NCBI GenBank assembly: GCA_963790505.1
Contig: CAWBOT010000004.1
Span: 434,001 to 498,000, forward strand
Direction: 5' to 3'
DNA: 64,000 nucleotides
Source: Acidisarcina sp963790505
GTDB lineage: Bacteria > Acidobacteriota > Terriglobia > Terriglobales > Acidobacteriaceae
This document shows, one piece after another, positions 36,314-44,870 of the stretch. Position 1 is the first letter of the stretch. Every line of letters begins with the position of its first letter. Made by a program: the position numbers and the translations under genes. The notes under the pieces are model-generated. The model worked only from the letters and a program-made list of their open reading frames with translations, was not told the origin of the DNA and made no database searches.

Positions 36314-36688
36314 GAGGTGACGGGGGGTACCCTCCCCCCATGCAAGCCCTTTCTTTTCAATCGGTTGCGGAGTTTGTCCGCAAATAATTAAAAATAAAGG
36401 ACTTGCGGGTAAGTTCCACAATCGCAGCGGTTTATCGGCGAAGCTATCCGACGAGAACTGTGCAGCGAGAAGGGCAACTGCAAACTTTGGGATCGCTTCT
36501 TTTCCACTCTATCTATGAGTGGAGAGAAGTGCTCCCATTTGTTCTCGCAAATGTGCGGTCTTTCCCAATTTGGGATTGCGCTGTTCAACTGTGCTCTTCA
36601 ACTGTGCCTTGACGGGTTTGTCTCCTCTCGGAGGATCGATCCAACTTTTTCGTCTGTTCTTCCGCCGCGTTGCCGTTTAGAATAGTGA
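36314..36688. repeat. Repeat-like stretch with G-rich palindrome and AT-rich hairpin
   Basis: 375 bp without a gene. Directly after osmC lies GGGGGG-TACCCT-CCCCCC (36322-36339), then a pyrimidine tract and an AT-rich part with a 7-bp inverted repeat TTGCGGA-GTTTG-TCCGCAA near 36365. The G-rich GGTACC palindrome is shared with the edge of copy A of the dispersed repeat at about 17552-17570. The hairpin could serve as an osmC terminator, but it lacks a T-run right behind it. Confidence 0.6.
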
Positions 36689-37192
36689 GTGAAACAGATA
36701 TTCCTAGACTGCGACGGCGTCCTCGCCGACTTCGATACGGCTGCCATCCGGATATTTGGGCAGCATCCCCAACAAGCTGAAGATGAACTAGGCAGCGTGG
36801 AGTTCTGGCGGCGATTGCGCGAGAGCGGTCGTTTCTTTTACGAGCTCCCCCTGCTTTCAGACGGCCTAGAGCTTTACCAGGCAGTCGCCCACCTCAAACC
36901 GGTCATTCTGACAGGCTGTCCGCGTGGAGGTTGGGCGGAGCCGGACAAGGTGGCCTGGGCCGCGCGCCACTTCCCCAACGTGGCGATGATTACCTGCCTC
37001 TCCCGGGACAAACGCCTGCACATGAATCCGGGCGACGTCCTGGTGGACGACTTTCTCAAATACAAGCAGCTCTGGGAAGACGCGGGCGGGATCTTTATTC
37101 ATCACACTTCGGTGGGAGAATCACTGCGGCAGTTGGCTGCGCTGGGCTTCGATGTGCGCTCGGCAGCGTTCGCTGAAGAGCCAGCTCCTTAA
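36689..37192 (+). CDS. HAD-fold 5'-deoxyribonucleotidase-like phosphatase
   Basis: 167 residues. HAD motif I is FLDCDGVLADFD with the nucleophile Asp and the acid Asp two residues later; motif II VILTGCPRGG; motif IV GDVLVDDFLKY. The family (NT5C-type) removes phosphate from deoxynucleoside monophosphates. Start GTG 36689. It forms a possible functional pair with the deoxynucleoside kinase at 0.5 kb, but they are far apart. Confidence 0.85.
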   Translation: MKQIFLDCDGVLADFDTAAIRIFGQHPQQAEDELGSVEFWRRLRESGRFFYELPLLSDGLELYQAVAHLKPVILTGCPRGGWAEPDKVAWAARHFPNVAMITCLSRDKRLHMNPGDVLVDDFLKYKQLWEDAGGIFIHHTSVGESLRQLAALGFDVRSAAFAEEPAP

Positions 37193-37205
37193 TCCGGGGA
37201 TCAAG

Positions 37206-38165
37206 TCAGGGCTGAAAGACCAGCCGAACGCCTTGCTCCGGCGCATTCCATAGAGCTTCAACATCCTTCAGAGGGACGGCCCTGGTCTTGAAATGGAAGG
37301 GCTGCTTCGCAGCTACCTGGAAGAATTCCCTCACGGCCGACACGATTTGATCGAGGGAGGCGCTGCCGAAGCCGCTGCCCAGCAGCTCGACACCCGAGCT
37401 GCGGAGAGTGGCGGCCGGAAGGGAAATGACCGGCCCAGCGCTGCCGCCGATCTGAATGAAGCGAATTCGCGAGGCCGCGCGCCGCAGGCCTTTCTGAGCG
37501 ATCGCGGCGAGCAACGTTTCTGCGGGGCTGCCCCAAAGATAATCGAGAACCACGTCGATACCATTCGCGACCTCCTGATGAAATGCGGAGACCAGCGCAT
37601 CGTGCTCCTGATCGAGCGAGACGACCGCGTCCGCGCCCATTTCTTTGAGTTCCTCTAAGATCTTGGGATTGCGGCCAGCCGCCACCACCCGGCTCGCGCC
37701 GAGACGCCTGGCGATTTGGACTGCCAGCTGCCCTGCGACTCCGGTTGCCCCGAGAACCAGCACACTCTCCCCGGCGACAAACTTAGCGCGGGCCGCCAGC
37801 GCAACCCAGGACGACATACCCGGATTTGCGATTCCCGCCGCGGTCACGTCGTCGAGCGATTCCGGCAGCTCAACCGAGAGCCAGCCGGCTGCCAAACCGC
37901 GCTCCGCAAAACTACCGAAGGGACTTCGGGATATACCGAAGAAGATTCGCTTGCCGTCCTCCAGCCGCCCTACGCCATCGACGCCGGGAATAAAGGGCAG
38001 TTCCCCAGTGCTGCCGTAGTGGGTCCCGTTCGCCAACGATTTGACGATCGGATGGAGGCCGGCGGCCATGATCTGCACGAGCTTCTCTCCGTCGGCGGGC
38101 ACCGGATCGTCAAAAGAGATGTAACGCGGGAGAGCGTTGAAGGCGTGAACAACCGCGGCGTTCAT
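37206..38165 (-). CDS. Quinone oxidoreductase-like MDR enzyme
   Basis: 319 residues, start at ATG 38165 (MNAAVVHAFN) with GGAGGA 7 nt upstream; the longer frame to 38243 is not supported. NAD(P)-binding glycines in VLVLGATGVAGQLAVQIARRLGASRVVAAGR, then a zinc-free MDR fold. Likely reduces quinones or enones with NADPH. It is next to the DHp-only protein at 38250, separated by 84 nt. Confidence 0.9.
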   Translation of the reverse strand: MNAAVVHAFNALPRYISFDDPVPADGEKLVQIMAAGLHPIVKSLANGTHYGSTGELPFIPGVDGVGRLEDGKRIFFGISRSPFGSFAERGLAAGWLSVELPESLDDVTAAGIANPGMSSWVALAARAKFVAGESVLVLGATGVAGQLAVQIARRLGASRVVAAGRNPKILEELKEMGADAVVSLDQEHDALVSAFHQEVANGIDVVLDYLWGSPAETLLAAIAQKGLRRAASRIRFIQIGGSAGPVISLPAATLRSSGVELLGSGFGSASLDQIVSAVREFFQVAAKQPFHFKTRAVPLKDVEALWNAPEQGVRLVFQP

Positions 38166-38249
38166 GGGAAAGTCCTCCCTTTCTGATGACTCGTTTGAAT
38201 TGTTATCAGAACGGAGGGTCGCGAATCTACCTTGTAAAGGCAAGCCGCA

Positions 38250-38495
38250 TTACAAGGAGGGGTCACGGCGGAGCGCTTCGCGTAACTGCCGATTAATTGC
38301 GGTTGCCCTCTCGACTCCACCGTCCAGCATTTTGTGCCATGCCTTGCCGTTCTCGCCGAGGTCGAGGGTTCCGAGCAGGAAGCTTGTCTGGATGATGATC
38401 TCGAGCGCGTTACTGAGGTCGTGTGCGAGTTCGCGGGCGGTCTTTGGTGGCTCGGGACCGGCCGGAGTATCGGCTGAACTGGGTATGCTTACCAT
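38250..38495 (-). CDS. Stand-alone histidine-kinase dimerisation (DHp/HisKA-like) domain
   Basis: 81 residues: the H-box ARELAHDLSNALEIIIQTSF with the phospho-acceptor His, followed by a second helix GVERATAINRQLREAL. This is a full DHp hairpin but the catalytic ATP-binding domain is absent and there is no space for it downstream. It may act as a phosphotransfer intermediate (HPt-like) or a kinase decoy. Not clearly linked to any sensor in the window. Confidence 0.65.
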   Translation of the reverse strand: MVSIPSSADTPAGPEPPKTARELAHDLSNALEIIIQTSFLLGTLDLGENGKAWHKMLDGGVERATAINRQLREALRRDPSL

Positions 38496-38627
38496 TAAGC
38501 TCCGGGATAGTGTAAATTGCCGATTGCGATGCTCTGACGCAGGGTTAGGTTGTCTCGTTGAGATAACCTTCGTTCCTCTGAACTTTCAGCCCAAACGACA
38601 CTCGACCGGAGCCGGAAAATGTTGACC

Positions 38628-38635
38628 GCTGGTTT
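38628..38635. repeat. Target-site duplication, left copy (GCTGGTTT)
   Basis: GCTGGTTT directly outside the left terminal repeat; the same 8 bp follow the right terminal repeat at 40989-40996. Perfect match; 8-9 bp is the duplication length expected of IS1-type transposition. Confidence 0.9.
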
Positions 38636-38651
38636 GGTAGTGACTCATTTT
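38636..38651 (+). repeat. Left terminal inverted repeat
   Basis: GGTAGTGACTCATTTT; its last base is part of the complement of the transposase stop codon. Identity with the right end stops after 16 bp. Confidence 0.9.
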
Positions 38652-39480
38652 CAGGCCGCTCGCGAATTCGAGCGGGATTCCATCAGTCCGGCAAGTTCTT
38701 CCAGGCTCCAGACATGATCGGTCAAGCCAGCCTCCATCGCCGGGGTGACTCGCAGCGTTTTATGAACTCGGCAGAAATTGTAGTACACGAAGTGGAGCGC
38801 GACCGCGTGGCAATGGTTCTCGAATTTTCTTTGAGAATGCGTTGGTAAGCCTAGTGAAGCGCCGCATAGACATCCGCATGGTTAGGTTCTGGCGCTCGAC
38901 ATACGACGTGGAGACATGGTCAGGGTCGGGCCTTCCGATGACAGTTTTCATGTCGCACCCAATGCACTGGGCTGGGGAATAGCGGCGGGCCTCAGACTCG
39001 CTAGGCGCTCCATAAATCTTGTGGAGTGTCGAGAAGTCCACGTCCATACCAAACGCGCCTTCAACGGCCTCCAGATAGGGCTTGTGTCCGTCTGTAGTGA
39101 CCTGTACGCGACCACGAACCCGGCTGGCTACATCTTGCATAAAGTCATAGGCCCATCCGCTATCGCGGCCGCCAACGAGGTAAGAGATGCAGAGCTTGGT
39201 GTCGGCATCGAGCGCAACCCATGTCCAGACATCGCCGCACCGTGGCGTTTTTCTTCTTTGCGCCTACGAATTGCCATATCTCATCACACTGGATTCGCCG
39301 CGCCTTAATGTTACGGACATAGCGGTCATGGAACTCGGCACAGGCGATGCCGATCTCCGGAACCAGCTTGAGGACGGTATTGAAGGCAACATCGCACATC
39401 CGGGAGGTTGCGCGGAGAGAGTTTCCTTCGACTAAAGCGGAGATGAGGCGGGCGCGTTCAGGCACATTCAAGCGGTTCAT
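38651..39480 (-). pseudogene. IS1-family transposase, two frameshifts
   Basis: The N-terminal part (39480-39240) has the helix-turn-helix RLISALVEGNSLRATSRMCDVA and the first catalytic Asp in RIQCDEIWQFVGAKKKN. After a shift at about 39237 the frame continues GDVWTWVALDADTKL (second Asp), the segment TTDGHKPYLEAV, and the conserved STSYVERQNLTMRMSMRRFTR with the catalytic Glu. A second shift at 38822 is needed to reach ENHCHAVALHFVYYNFCRVHKTL and the stop at 38651. Both shifts equal one extra base. About seven residues usual between KKKN and GDVWTW are missing, so a short deletion may be involved at the first site. Product is inactive unless corrected. Confidence 0.88.
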
Positions 39481-39527
39481 GCAATTATTATGCATGAACC
39501 GCTCAAGCATGTCAACCTGTAAAAGGG

Positions 39528-39737
39528 TTAGTGCCTGAGTAGTTTCACGAGTCTCGGGTCGTTTTCTGCGTCGTCCACTACTTGAGCCCTTTTACCCGTT
39601 GCGGGGTACGATCCGCGCCTACCATGCATACCGTTTTCGACTAGCACTCGTCGAAGTTTTTTCCACTCCGCCAGAGACTGCCAGTCGATGTTTGGATTGT
39701 TTCGACGAATCTCTTTCAGATCTATATTTCGCGGCAT
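39528..39737 (-). CDS. Small cargo protein of the IS1-type element
   Basis: 69 residues, no family recognised: MPRNIDLKEIRRNNPNIDW then a basic middle WKKLRRVLVENGMHGRRG and an acidic end DDAENDPRLVKLLRH. GGGAGA lies about 7 nt upstream of the ATG, and only 18 nt separate it from the protease gene, so it is probably translated. Small basic proteins like this are often DNA-binding or regulatory, but that is inference. Confidence 0.55.
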   Translation of the reverse strand: MPRNIDLKEIRRNNPNIDWQSLAEWKKLRRVLVENGMHGRRGSYPATGKRAQVVDDAENDPRLVKLLRH

Positions 39738-39755
39738 AATATCTCTCCCTCGAAC

Positions 39756-40667
39756 TTACATGAATGGGCGGTAGTCGCCCGGAATGTGAACCACCCCACG
39801 GTTGGTTCGTTTCGCCATGTAATCAGACAACAGGTCGTGGTATGAACTGACAGACGAGGCAATGTCTTCATTTGCTCCAAAATCATCGATTACGAGGTTC
39901 AGATCGTTGCGGAGGACTTCCATCGATATCCCGTAGCCGTGGGAATGCCACTTCTTGGTGTCGTTGAGCTGCTCGCCAATCCATTTGGCCCGCGCCTTTT
40001 TCATCGGCAGAGTTACCTTACGATTTCGCTTCGCAGTCCGTTCCCAATTCTTAAATTTGTACTTTACAAGCCATTCTTCAATCGCCGCAATGGACAAGTC
40101 CCTAGCTTGCTCGTAGTGATAAAGCTCTCCCTGGTCGAACCCTTCAATTAGGAGCTGCACTTCGGCTGCCGAAATCTTTCCCGTATTTGCCTTATCGATT
40201 AAAGCATTGAATTTCTCTAGGTGCCCCAACGCCGATACCATCCTCCCGCTGGAGGATTCGATCTGAGGGTCGATTGGCCCAAGCCTCGAATAGTAATCCA
40301 TGTGGATTGCGTCTCCCGAGAGGGCAAATACGGTGCCTGCAGAATACGCATAATTCGGAATCACAAAATCCACCACCTCATAGTGCTTTCTCAGGGTGGC
40401 GACCATTCTCTGGACTGGTTCCAAAAAACCGCCGCCAGTGGTGAGAATCACTACCAACTTCTTGGATGCCGGTTGTCTCTTGCAGATTTTTTCAATTCTA
40501 GTACGAAGGATGTCATCCACCCCAAGATAAAGAGGCCCCGAGAAGCTAAGAGCATGGGAACCAAATACTTGCTCTATGTTCCGCAGACGTTCATGCAACT
40601 GATCCTCGACGAATTCATTTGCTGTTACCGGAACCGGGCGCTTTTCCTCTTCGCCTTGTATGGACAT
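39756..40667 (-). CDS. ClpP/SppA-fold serine protease-like protein (SDH_sah type), transposon cargo
   Basis: 303 residues. The oxyanion region LVVILTTGGGFLEPVQRMVATLRKHY (TTGGG 76-80) and the nucleophile in FVIPNYAYSAGTVFALSGDA (Ser109 in YSAGT), followed by MDYYSRLGPIDPQ, match the ClpP/crotonase-fold 'serine dehydrogenase proteinase' group. No signal peptide, so it is cytoplasmic. It has an extra C-terminal helical part of about 130 residues with many lysines. Its start overlaps the end of the preceding gene by about 53 nt. Base composition is more AT-rich than the surroundings. Role inside a transposon is unknown. Confidence 0.8.
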   Translation of the reverse strand: MSIQGEEEKRPVPVTANEFVEDQLHERLRNIEQVFGSHALSFSGPLYLGVDDILRTRIEKICKRQPASKKLVVILTTGGGFLEPVQRMVATLRKHYEVVDFVIPNYAYSAGTVFALSGDAIHMDYYSRLGPIDPQIESSSGRMVSALGHLEKFNALIDKANTGKISAAEVQLLIEGFDQGELYHYEQARDLSIAAIEEWLVKYKFKNWERTAKRNRKVTLPMKKARAKWIGEQLNDTKKWHSHGYGISMEVLRNDLNLVIDDFGANEDIASSVSSYHDLLSDYMAKRTNRGVVHIPGDYRPFM

Positions 40668-40938
40668 CTTCCTTACCCTTGTCTGCCCACCTCGCCTGTG
40701 CAGCCCGTTTTGCGATCTCGGACTTTCGTTCTGCGGTCAGGGAAGCAGCGCGTGCTTTGCCGCCCTTTATACCACCCTTTCGACCAATTGTCGCCAAGTA
40801 TAGCGACACCGGGCTGCGTTCCTCTGTTGCCGTTTCTGGCTCCGGTTCTTCCGTTGCAAGTCTGACCGTCAATGCGGCGGCCCGATTCGGGTCTTTCGGC
40901 ATTTTGCTTAAGCGCCTCATGCATCCAGTATGCCCCAT
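40615..40938 (-). CDS. Basic cargo protein with GGKARAASL motif
   Basis: About 107 residues from ATG 40938, which has GAGGGGA just upstream; other in-frame starts are at 40920 and 40902, and a TTG at 40974 within the terminal repeat. The key part is IGRKGGIKGGKARAASLTAERKSEIAKRAAQARW, a short basic helical motif (given here as two pieces around residues 57-90) seen in many small proteins carried by plasmids and transposons. It is followed by a basic tail. Probably binds nucleic acid; function not known. First gene of the cargo operon. Confidence 0.6.
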   Translation of the reverse strand: MGHTGCMRRLSKMPKDPNRAAALTVRLATEEPEPETATEERSPVSLYLATIGRKGGIKGGKARAASLTAERKSEIAKRAAQARWADKGKEDVHTRRRGKAPGSGNSK

Positions 40939-40972
40939 TCCCCTCGGCCTGTCCAGCTTGACCGGCTCAAGC

Positions 40973-40988
40973 AAAATGAGTCACTACC
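40973..40988 (-). repeat. Right terminal inverted repeat
   Basis: AAAATGAGTCACTACC on the plus strand, the exact complement of the left end. Confidence 0.9.
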
Positions 40989-40996
40989 GCTGGTTT
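40989..40996. repeat. Target-site duplication, right copy (GCTGGTTT)
   Basis: Perfect copy of 38628-38635. Joining the flanks through one copy restores an uninterrupted intergenic region between the DHp gene and glgX. Confidence 0.9.
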
Positions 40997-41269
40997 GCAT
41001 CCCAGGGCGGTATTCAATTCTCCAGTTAATTGCAGCGGCTGGCAAAACTCATCCGAGAGGGGCATCCAACCCCGATGCCGGATTGCTGCAACTCAGGTTA
41101 AGAACTGATTTCATATGGCATTTAGACCCGATCCGGATCCATGCGACCTGCTTCGGTAACGGGTCGCATCCGCGATCGACTTATACGCATTCTGTTTTTG
41201 AGAGCGGTTCCGGCCAATTCAGCGAAACTCTACCCTGACCAAAAGATAAAGCAAGCGAAAGGATCACTC

Positions 41270-43424
41270 ATGGCTGTCCAGATGCACGAAGGTGTTCCCA
41301 GCCCCCGCGGCGCAACGTGGGACGGAAAAGGAACCAATTTTGCAGTTTTCTCAGAACACGCGACCAAGGTCGAGGTCTGTTTCTTCGACGAAAGCGGCGA
41401 GAAGGAAGTCGACCGCCAGGAGCTGCCGGAATACACCAATCAGATCTGGCATGGATATATTCCCAAGGTGCGCCCCGGAACGCGCTACGGCCTACGCGTG
41501 TATGGCCCTTATGAACCAGAGAATGGGCACCGCTTTAATCCCAATAAGCTGCTTCTCGATCCCTACGCCTGTGCCCACATCGGTGAGCTGAAGTGGGACC
41601 CGGCGCTCTTCGGGTACAAGATGGAGTCGGGCGACGATACCACCTTTGACGAACGTGACAGCGCTCCGTTCATGCCGAAATGCATCGTCGTCGATCCGGA
41701 CTTTGACTGGCAGGGGCAGAACCGGCTGGGCAAGTTCCGGGTTCCCTTCGACGACACGATTCTTTATGAAATGCACGTCAAGGGATTCACGAAGCTGCAT
41801 CCGGCGGTACCGGAAAACCTTCGCGGCACCTATGCCGGGCTCGCCCATCCCGACGTGATCGACTACATCAAGTCGCTGGGCGTCACCTCGATCGAACTAC
41901 TGCCGATCCATACCTTCGTCAACGACAGCAATTTGCTGGACAAGGGCCTGACGAACTACTGGGGCTACAACACCATCGGCTTTTTTGCCCCGGATCCGCG
42001 CTACGCCGCCGATTGCAACGACTGTTTGAAGGAGTTCAAGGAGACCGTTGCGGCGCTGCATGAGGCGGGGCTTGGGGTGATTCTGGATGTGGTCTACAAC
42101 CACACGGCGGAGGGCAATGAGCTGGGGCCGACGCTGTCGTTCAAGGGCATCGATAACTGCAGCTACTATCGGCTGCTGCCGGAGAATAAGCGCTACTACA
42201 TCAATGACACCGGCACGGGAAACACGGTCAACGTGAGTCATCCACGGGTGATCCAGATGGTCACTGACAGTCTGCGCTACTGGGTGGAGCAGACGCGAGT
42301 CGACGGCTTCCGCTTCGACTTGGGAACAATCCTCGCGCGCGAGGCAAATGGTTTCGACAACCGCAGCGGCTTTCTGAAGGCGGTCTGCCAGGATCCTGTG
42401 CTGAACTCAGTGAAGCTGATTGCAGAACCCTGGGACTGCGGTCCCGGCGGCTACCAGGTCGGCGGCTTTCCTCCCGGCTGGGCAGAGTGGAACGACAAAT
42501 TCCGCGATACCGTGCGCGATTACTGGAAGGGCGGGTCTCGCTGCAGCGGAGCTAACCAAGCGGCTGTGCGCGTCGAGAGAGATATTCGACTACCAGGGCC
42601 GGCGTCCATGGGCGTCGGTGAACTTCATCACCGCCCATGACGGCTTCACGCTGAACGACATCGTCACCTACAACGAAAAGCACAACGAAGCCAACGGAGA
42701 AGACAACAAGGACGGCAACTCCAACAACCTCTCCTGGAATTGTGGAGTCGAAGGGCCGACGGACGATCCGGCGATCAATGCCCTGCGCTCGCGGCAGATT
42801 CGCAACATGCTGGGGACCCTGCTGCTCTCCCAGGGGACGCCGATGATGCTGGCCGGCGATGAGTTCGGCCGCACCCAGCAAGGCAACAATAATGCGTATT
42901 GCCAGGACAACGAGATCAGCTGGCTCAACTGGGACTTGAAAGAGAAGGGCGAGCAGCTGATCGAGTACACGAAGAAGCTGACCGGCTTCCGGCACAAATA
43001 TCCGATCCTGCGGCGCAACCTGTTTCTGAACGGCGACTACAACGAAGAACTGGGCGTGAAGGACGTGACGTGGATCAACGCCAACGGCCGCGAGATGGAA
43101 GACCACAACTGGGGCGACACAGGGATGCGCTGTTTCGGCATGCTGATCGACGGACGCGCTCAGGTGAGCGGCGTGCGACAGCGCGGCAAAGAGGCGACGC
43201 TGTTGATCGTGATCAACGATCACAGCGACATGGTCAACTTCACGCTACCGGAGGCGGCAGGCGGCTCGGAATGGGCACTTTTGATTGATACCAACGTGCT
43301 GGACAACAGCGAAGATGGAACTTTCAAAGTGGGCGAAGTGTACAAAGTAACGGCGCGGTCCCTGTTGCTCTTTGATCTAGAAGCTAATGGGACGCCGACC
43401 AAGAATGGCACGGGCGGCAAATAG
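41270..43424 (+). pseudogene. glgX: Glycogen debranching enzyme GlgX, one +1 frameshift
   Basis: Start ATG 41270 (MAVQMHEGVPSPRGATW), AAGGA 7 nt upstream. The first frame holds the N-terminal CBM48 region and the GH13 barrel start: GVTSIELLPIHTFV, VVYNHTAEG, and the nucleophile region VDGFRFDLG. It ends in DYWKGG at 42535. The second frame, joined by deleting one G of GGG 42533-42535, continues LAAAELTKRLCASREIFDY then SVNFITAHDGFTLND with the catalytic His/Asp, and MLAGDEFGRTQQGNNNAYCQDNE to the stop at 43424. Joined length is about 717 residues, as expected for GlgX, which removes alpha-1,6 branches from glycogen. No glg neighbours in the window. Confidence 0.9.
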
Positions 43425-43538
43425 TTCGGGGCGGCGGGACCACCCCGCCGCCAACCCGTTTGACACAGGCGAATGGGTTTGTGAGACTAGAGGTTGCTGC
43501 CGTATCCGCATGGTTAGCGCTGGATACCACAAAGCATT

Positions 43539-43625
43539 GCCGAAGTGGTGGAATTGGCAGACGCGCACGGTTCAGGTCCGTGTACTCGCAAGGGTGTGGG
43601 GGTTCGAGTCCCCCCTTCGGCACCA
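43539..43625 (+). tRNA. tRNA-Leu (anticodon CAG)
   Basis: 87 nt with encoded CCA. Acceptor GCCGAAG pairs with CTTCGGC; the anticodon stem CACGG/CCGTG encloses TTCAGGT, so the anticodon is CAG (Leu). A long variable arm (about TGTACTCGCAAGGGTGT region) is typical of class II tRNA-Leu; T-arm GGGGGTTCGAGTCCCCC. Confidence 0.97.
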
Positions 43626-43673
43626 ACTCCTATTATCTAAGCCCGGTTGCTCTTGAGGGCGGTCGTTTACAAG

Positions 43674-44870
43674 CTACTTGGTGGTCATGGCGATGGCGAT
43701 CGGCAGGGTAGGATCCGTGCCGGTGGTGGCATTGGCGGCGGCATCGAGTTTGCCGCCGGTGGTGGCGTCGAAGCTGTAGATCTCAAGATCCTGGCCGCCG
43801 CCGTTGCAAACGACGCCGACATAGAGTCCGGTGGAATCTTCGGCGATGTCGACCGGGTTGGTTCCGGTTGCGAAGGGCGAGCCGCTTATCGCGGTCAGGG
43901 TCCCGTTTGCAGCCAGCACATAGCCGCTGATGGTGTTGTCAGTGCGGTTCGTGACATAGACATAGCTGCCCGAAGAGTCGACCAGCACTGCAGAAGGGCC
44001 GACTCCGGTCGCAAAGGGTGAGCCCGCAACTTCAGCGAGCGCGGGGCTGGTGCCGATCTTCAGCACCCGAACGCCGCCGGTTCCCGTTTCGGTCACAAAA
44101 ACGTAGACGCTGCTCGGATCGGTGGCAATGCCCTGGTCGGCATTGGCCGCGGTCAATGGCGCGAGGTTGCCGACGTCGGCGAGCACGCCGTTGGTGGCGT
44201 TGAAGGTGAAAGCCTCAGTGCCGCCGGTACCCAGCGTCAGATAGACGTTGGTGTTGCTGGGAGCGATCACCATCCGGTTGCTGGCTCCGGCCGTGCTTAC
44301 GGCCAGCGTCCCCGAAGAGGTCAAAAGCCCGGTTGTACTCGCGATCGAGTAGACGGTCATGACCGCCTTGGTGGTGCTCAGACTGGCATTGGCGACGATG
44401 AGCCATGCGCCGGTGCTGTCCACTTTCATCGTAGAGACGATCGAACCGGTGACCACGGGCTGGGAGTTGTTCTGGATGGTGATCGAACCATTGGTGTTGA
44501 TCGCGTAGAGGTAGATTCCGCCGGTAAGGGCGCTTACGTAGAGAAACTTGTTGCCCGGAGTAATCGCCAGCGCCGTGGGCACGAATCCGAGTGAGTAAGC
44601 GGAGCCGGGGGTGATCGCCAGACTGAGAGTCGACGTAGCGGCAGTAGTGGCGGTCGCGGCCGTCGTGGTCGTGGTCAATGAAAAGCCCGCCACGCTGGCT
44701 GGAGTGGTGGTGGTGTTGGTGGTGTTCGCGACGTAGAGAAAATCCGTCGAGGTGGTGCAGTTGGTGGTGCAATTGTTGATTGGCGGAAAGAAACCGCAGC
44801 CGGTCAAGCCCGTGAGACCGGGGAGGAGGAGCAGGCAAAGCGCAAAACAATTTTTTTGTATCTTCATCAT
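43674..44870 (-). CDS. Lipoprotein with lactonase-type beta-propeller
   Basis: About 398 residues from ATG 44870. Signal peptide with lipobox GLTGC. The mature protein begins with a Thr/Ala-rich low-complexity run (TTTTTAATATTAATSTLS) and then repeated blades: SLGFVPTALAITPGNKFLYVSA, GSYVYVTNRTDNTISGYVLA, GTLTAISGSPFATGTNPVDI. This is the YncE/6-phosphogluconolactonase-like propeller arrangement. No catalytic residues are evident. Poor Shine-Dalgarno. Probably a surface protein. Confidence 0.8.
   Translation of the reverse strand: MMKIQKNCFALCLLLLPGLTGLTGCGFFPPINNCTTNCTTSTDFLYVANTTNTTTTPASVAGFSLTTTTTAATATTAATSTLSLAITPGSAYSLGFVPTALAITPGNKFLYVSALTGGIYLYAINTNGSITIQNNSQPVVTGSIVSTMKVDSTGAWLIVANASLSTTKAVMTVYSIASTTGLLTSSGTLAVSTAGASNRMVIAPSNTNVYLTLGTGGTEAFTFNATNGVLADVGNLAPLTAANADQGIATDPSSVYVFVTETGTGGVRVLKIGTSPALAEVAGSPFATGVGPSAVLVDSSGSYVYVTNRTDNTISGYVLAANGTLTAISGSPFATGTNPVDIAEDSTGLYVGVVCNGGGQDLEIYSFDATTGGKLDAAANATTGTDPTLPIAIAMTTK

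Larger units (their letters stand above)
38636..40988. mobile_element. IS1-family element with three cargo genes, 2353 bp
   Basis: Bounded by a perfect 16-bp terminal inverted repeat GGTAGTGACTCATTTT (38636-38651 and 40973-40988) and by the 8-bp duplication GCTGGTTT outside both. All four genes inside are on the minus strand: a GGKARAAS-motif protein, a ClpP/SppA-fold protease, a 69-residue protein, and an IS1-type DDE transposase. A plain IS1 is about 0.77 kb, so roughly 1.5 kb is cargo. The cargo is visibly more AT-rich than the neighbouring chromosome. The clean ends and duplication show that the element moved as a unit and fairly recently, although its transposase is now frameshifted. Confidence 0.9.

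Noticed and set aside
39160..39510. Programmed -1 frameshift as in the insA/insB pair of IS1.
   Set aside because: The shift needed here is +1, and a second +1 shift is needed downstream; also several residues are missing.
38636..40988. Composite transposon bounded by two IS copies.
   Set aside because: There is only one transposase; the ends are simple inverted repeats of a single element.
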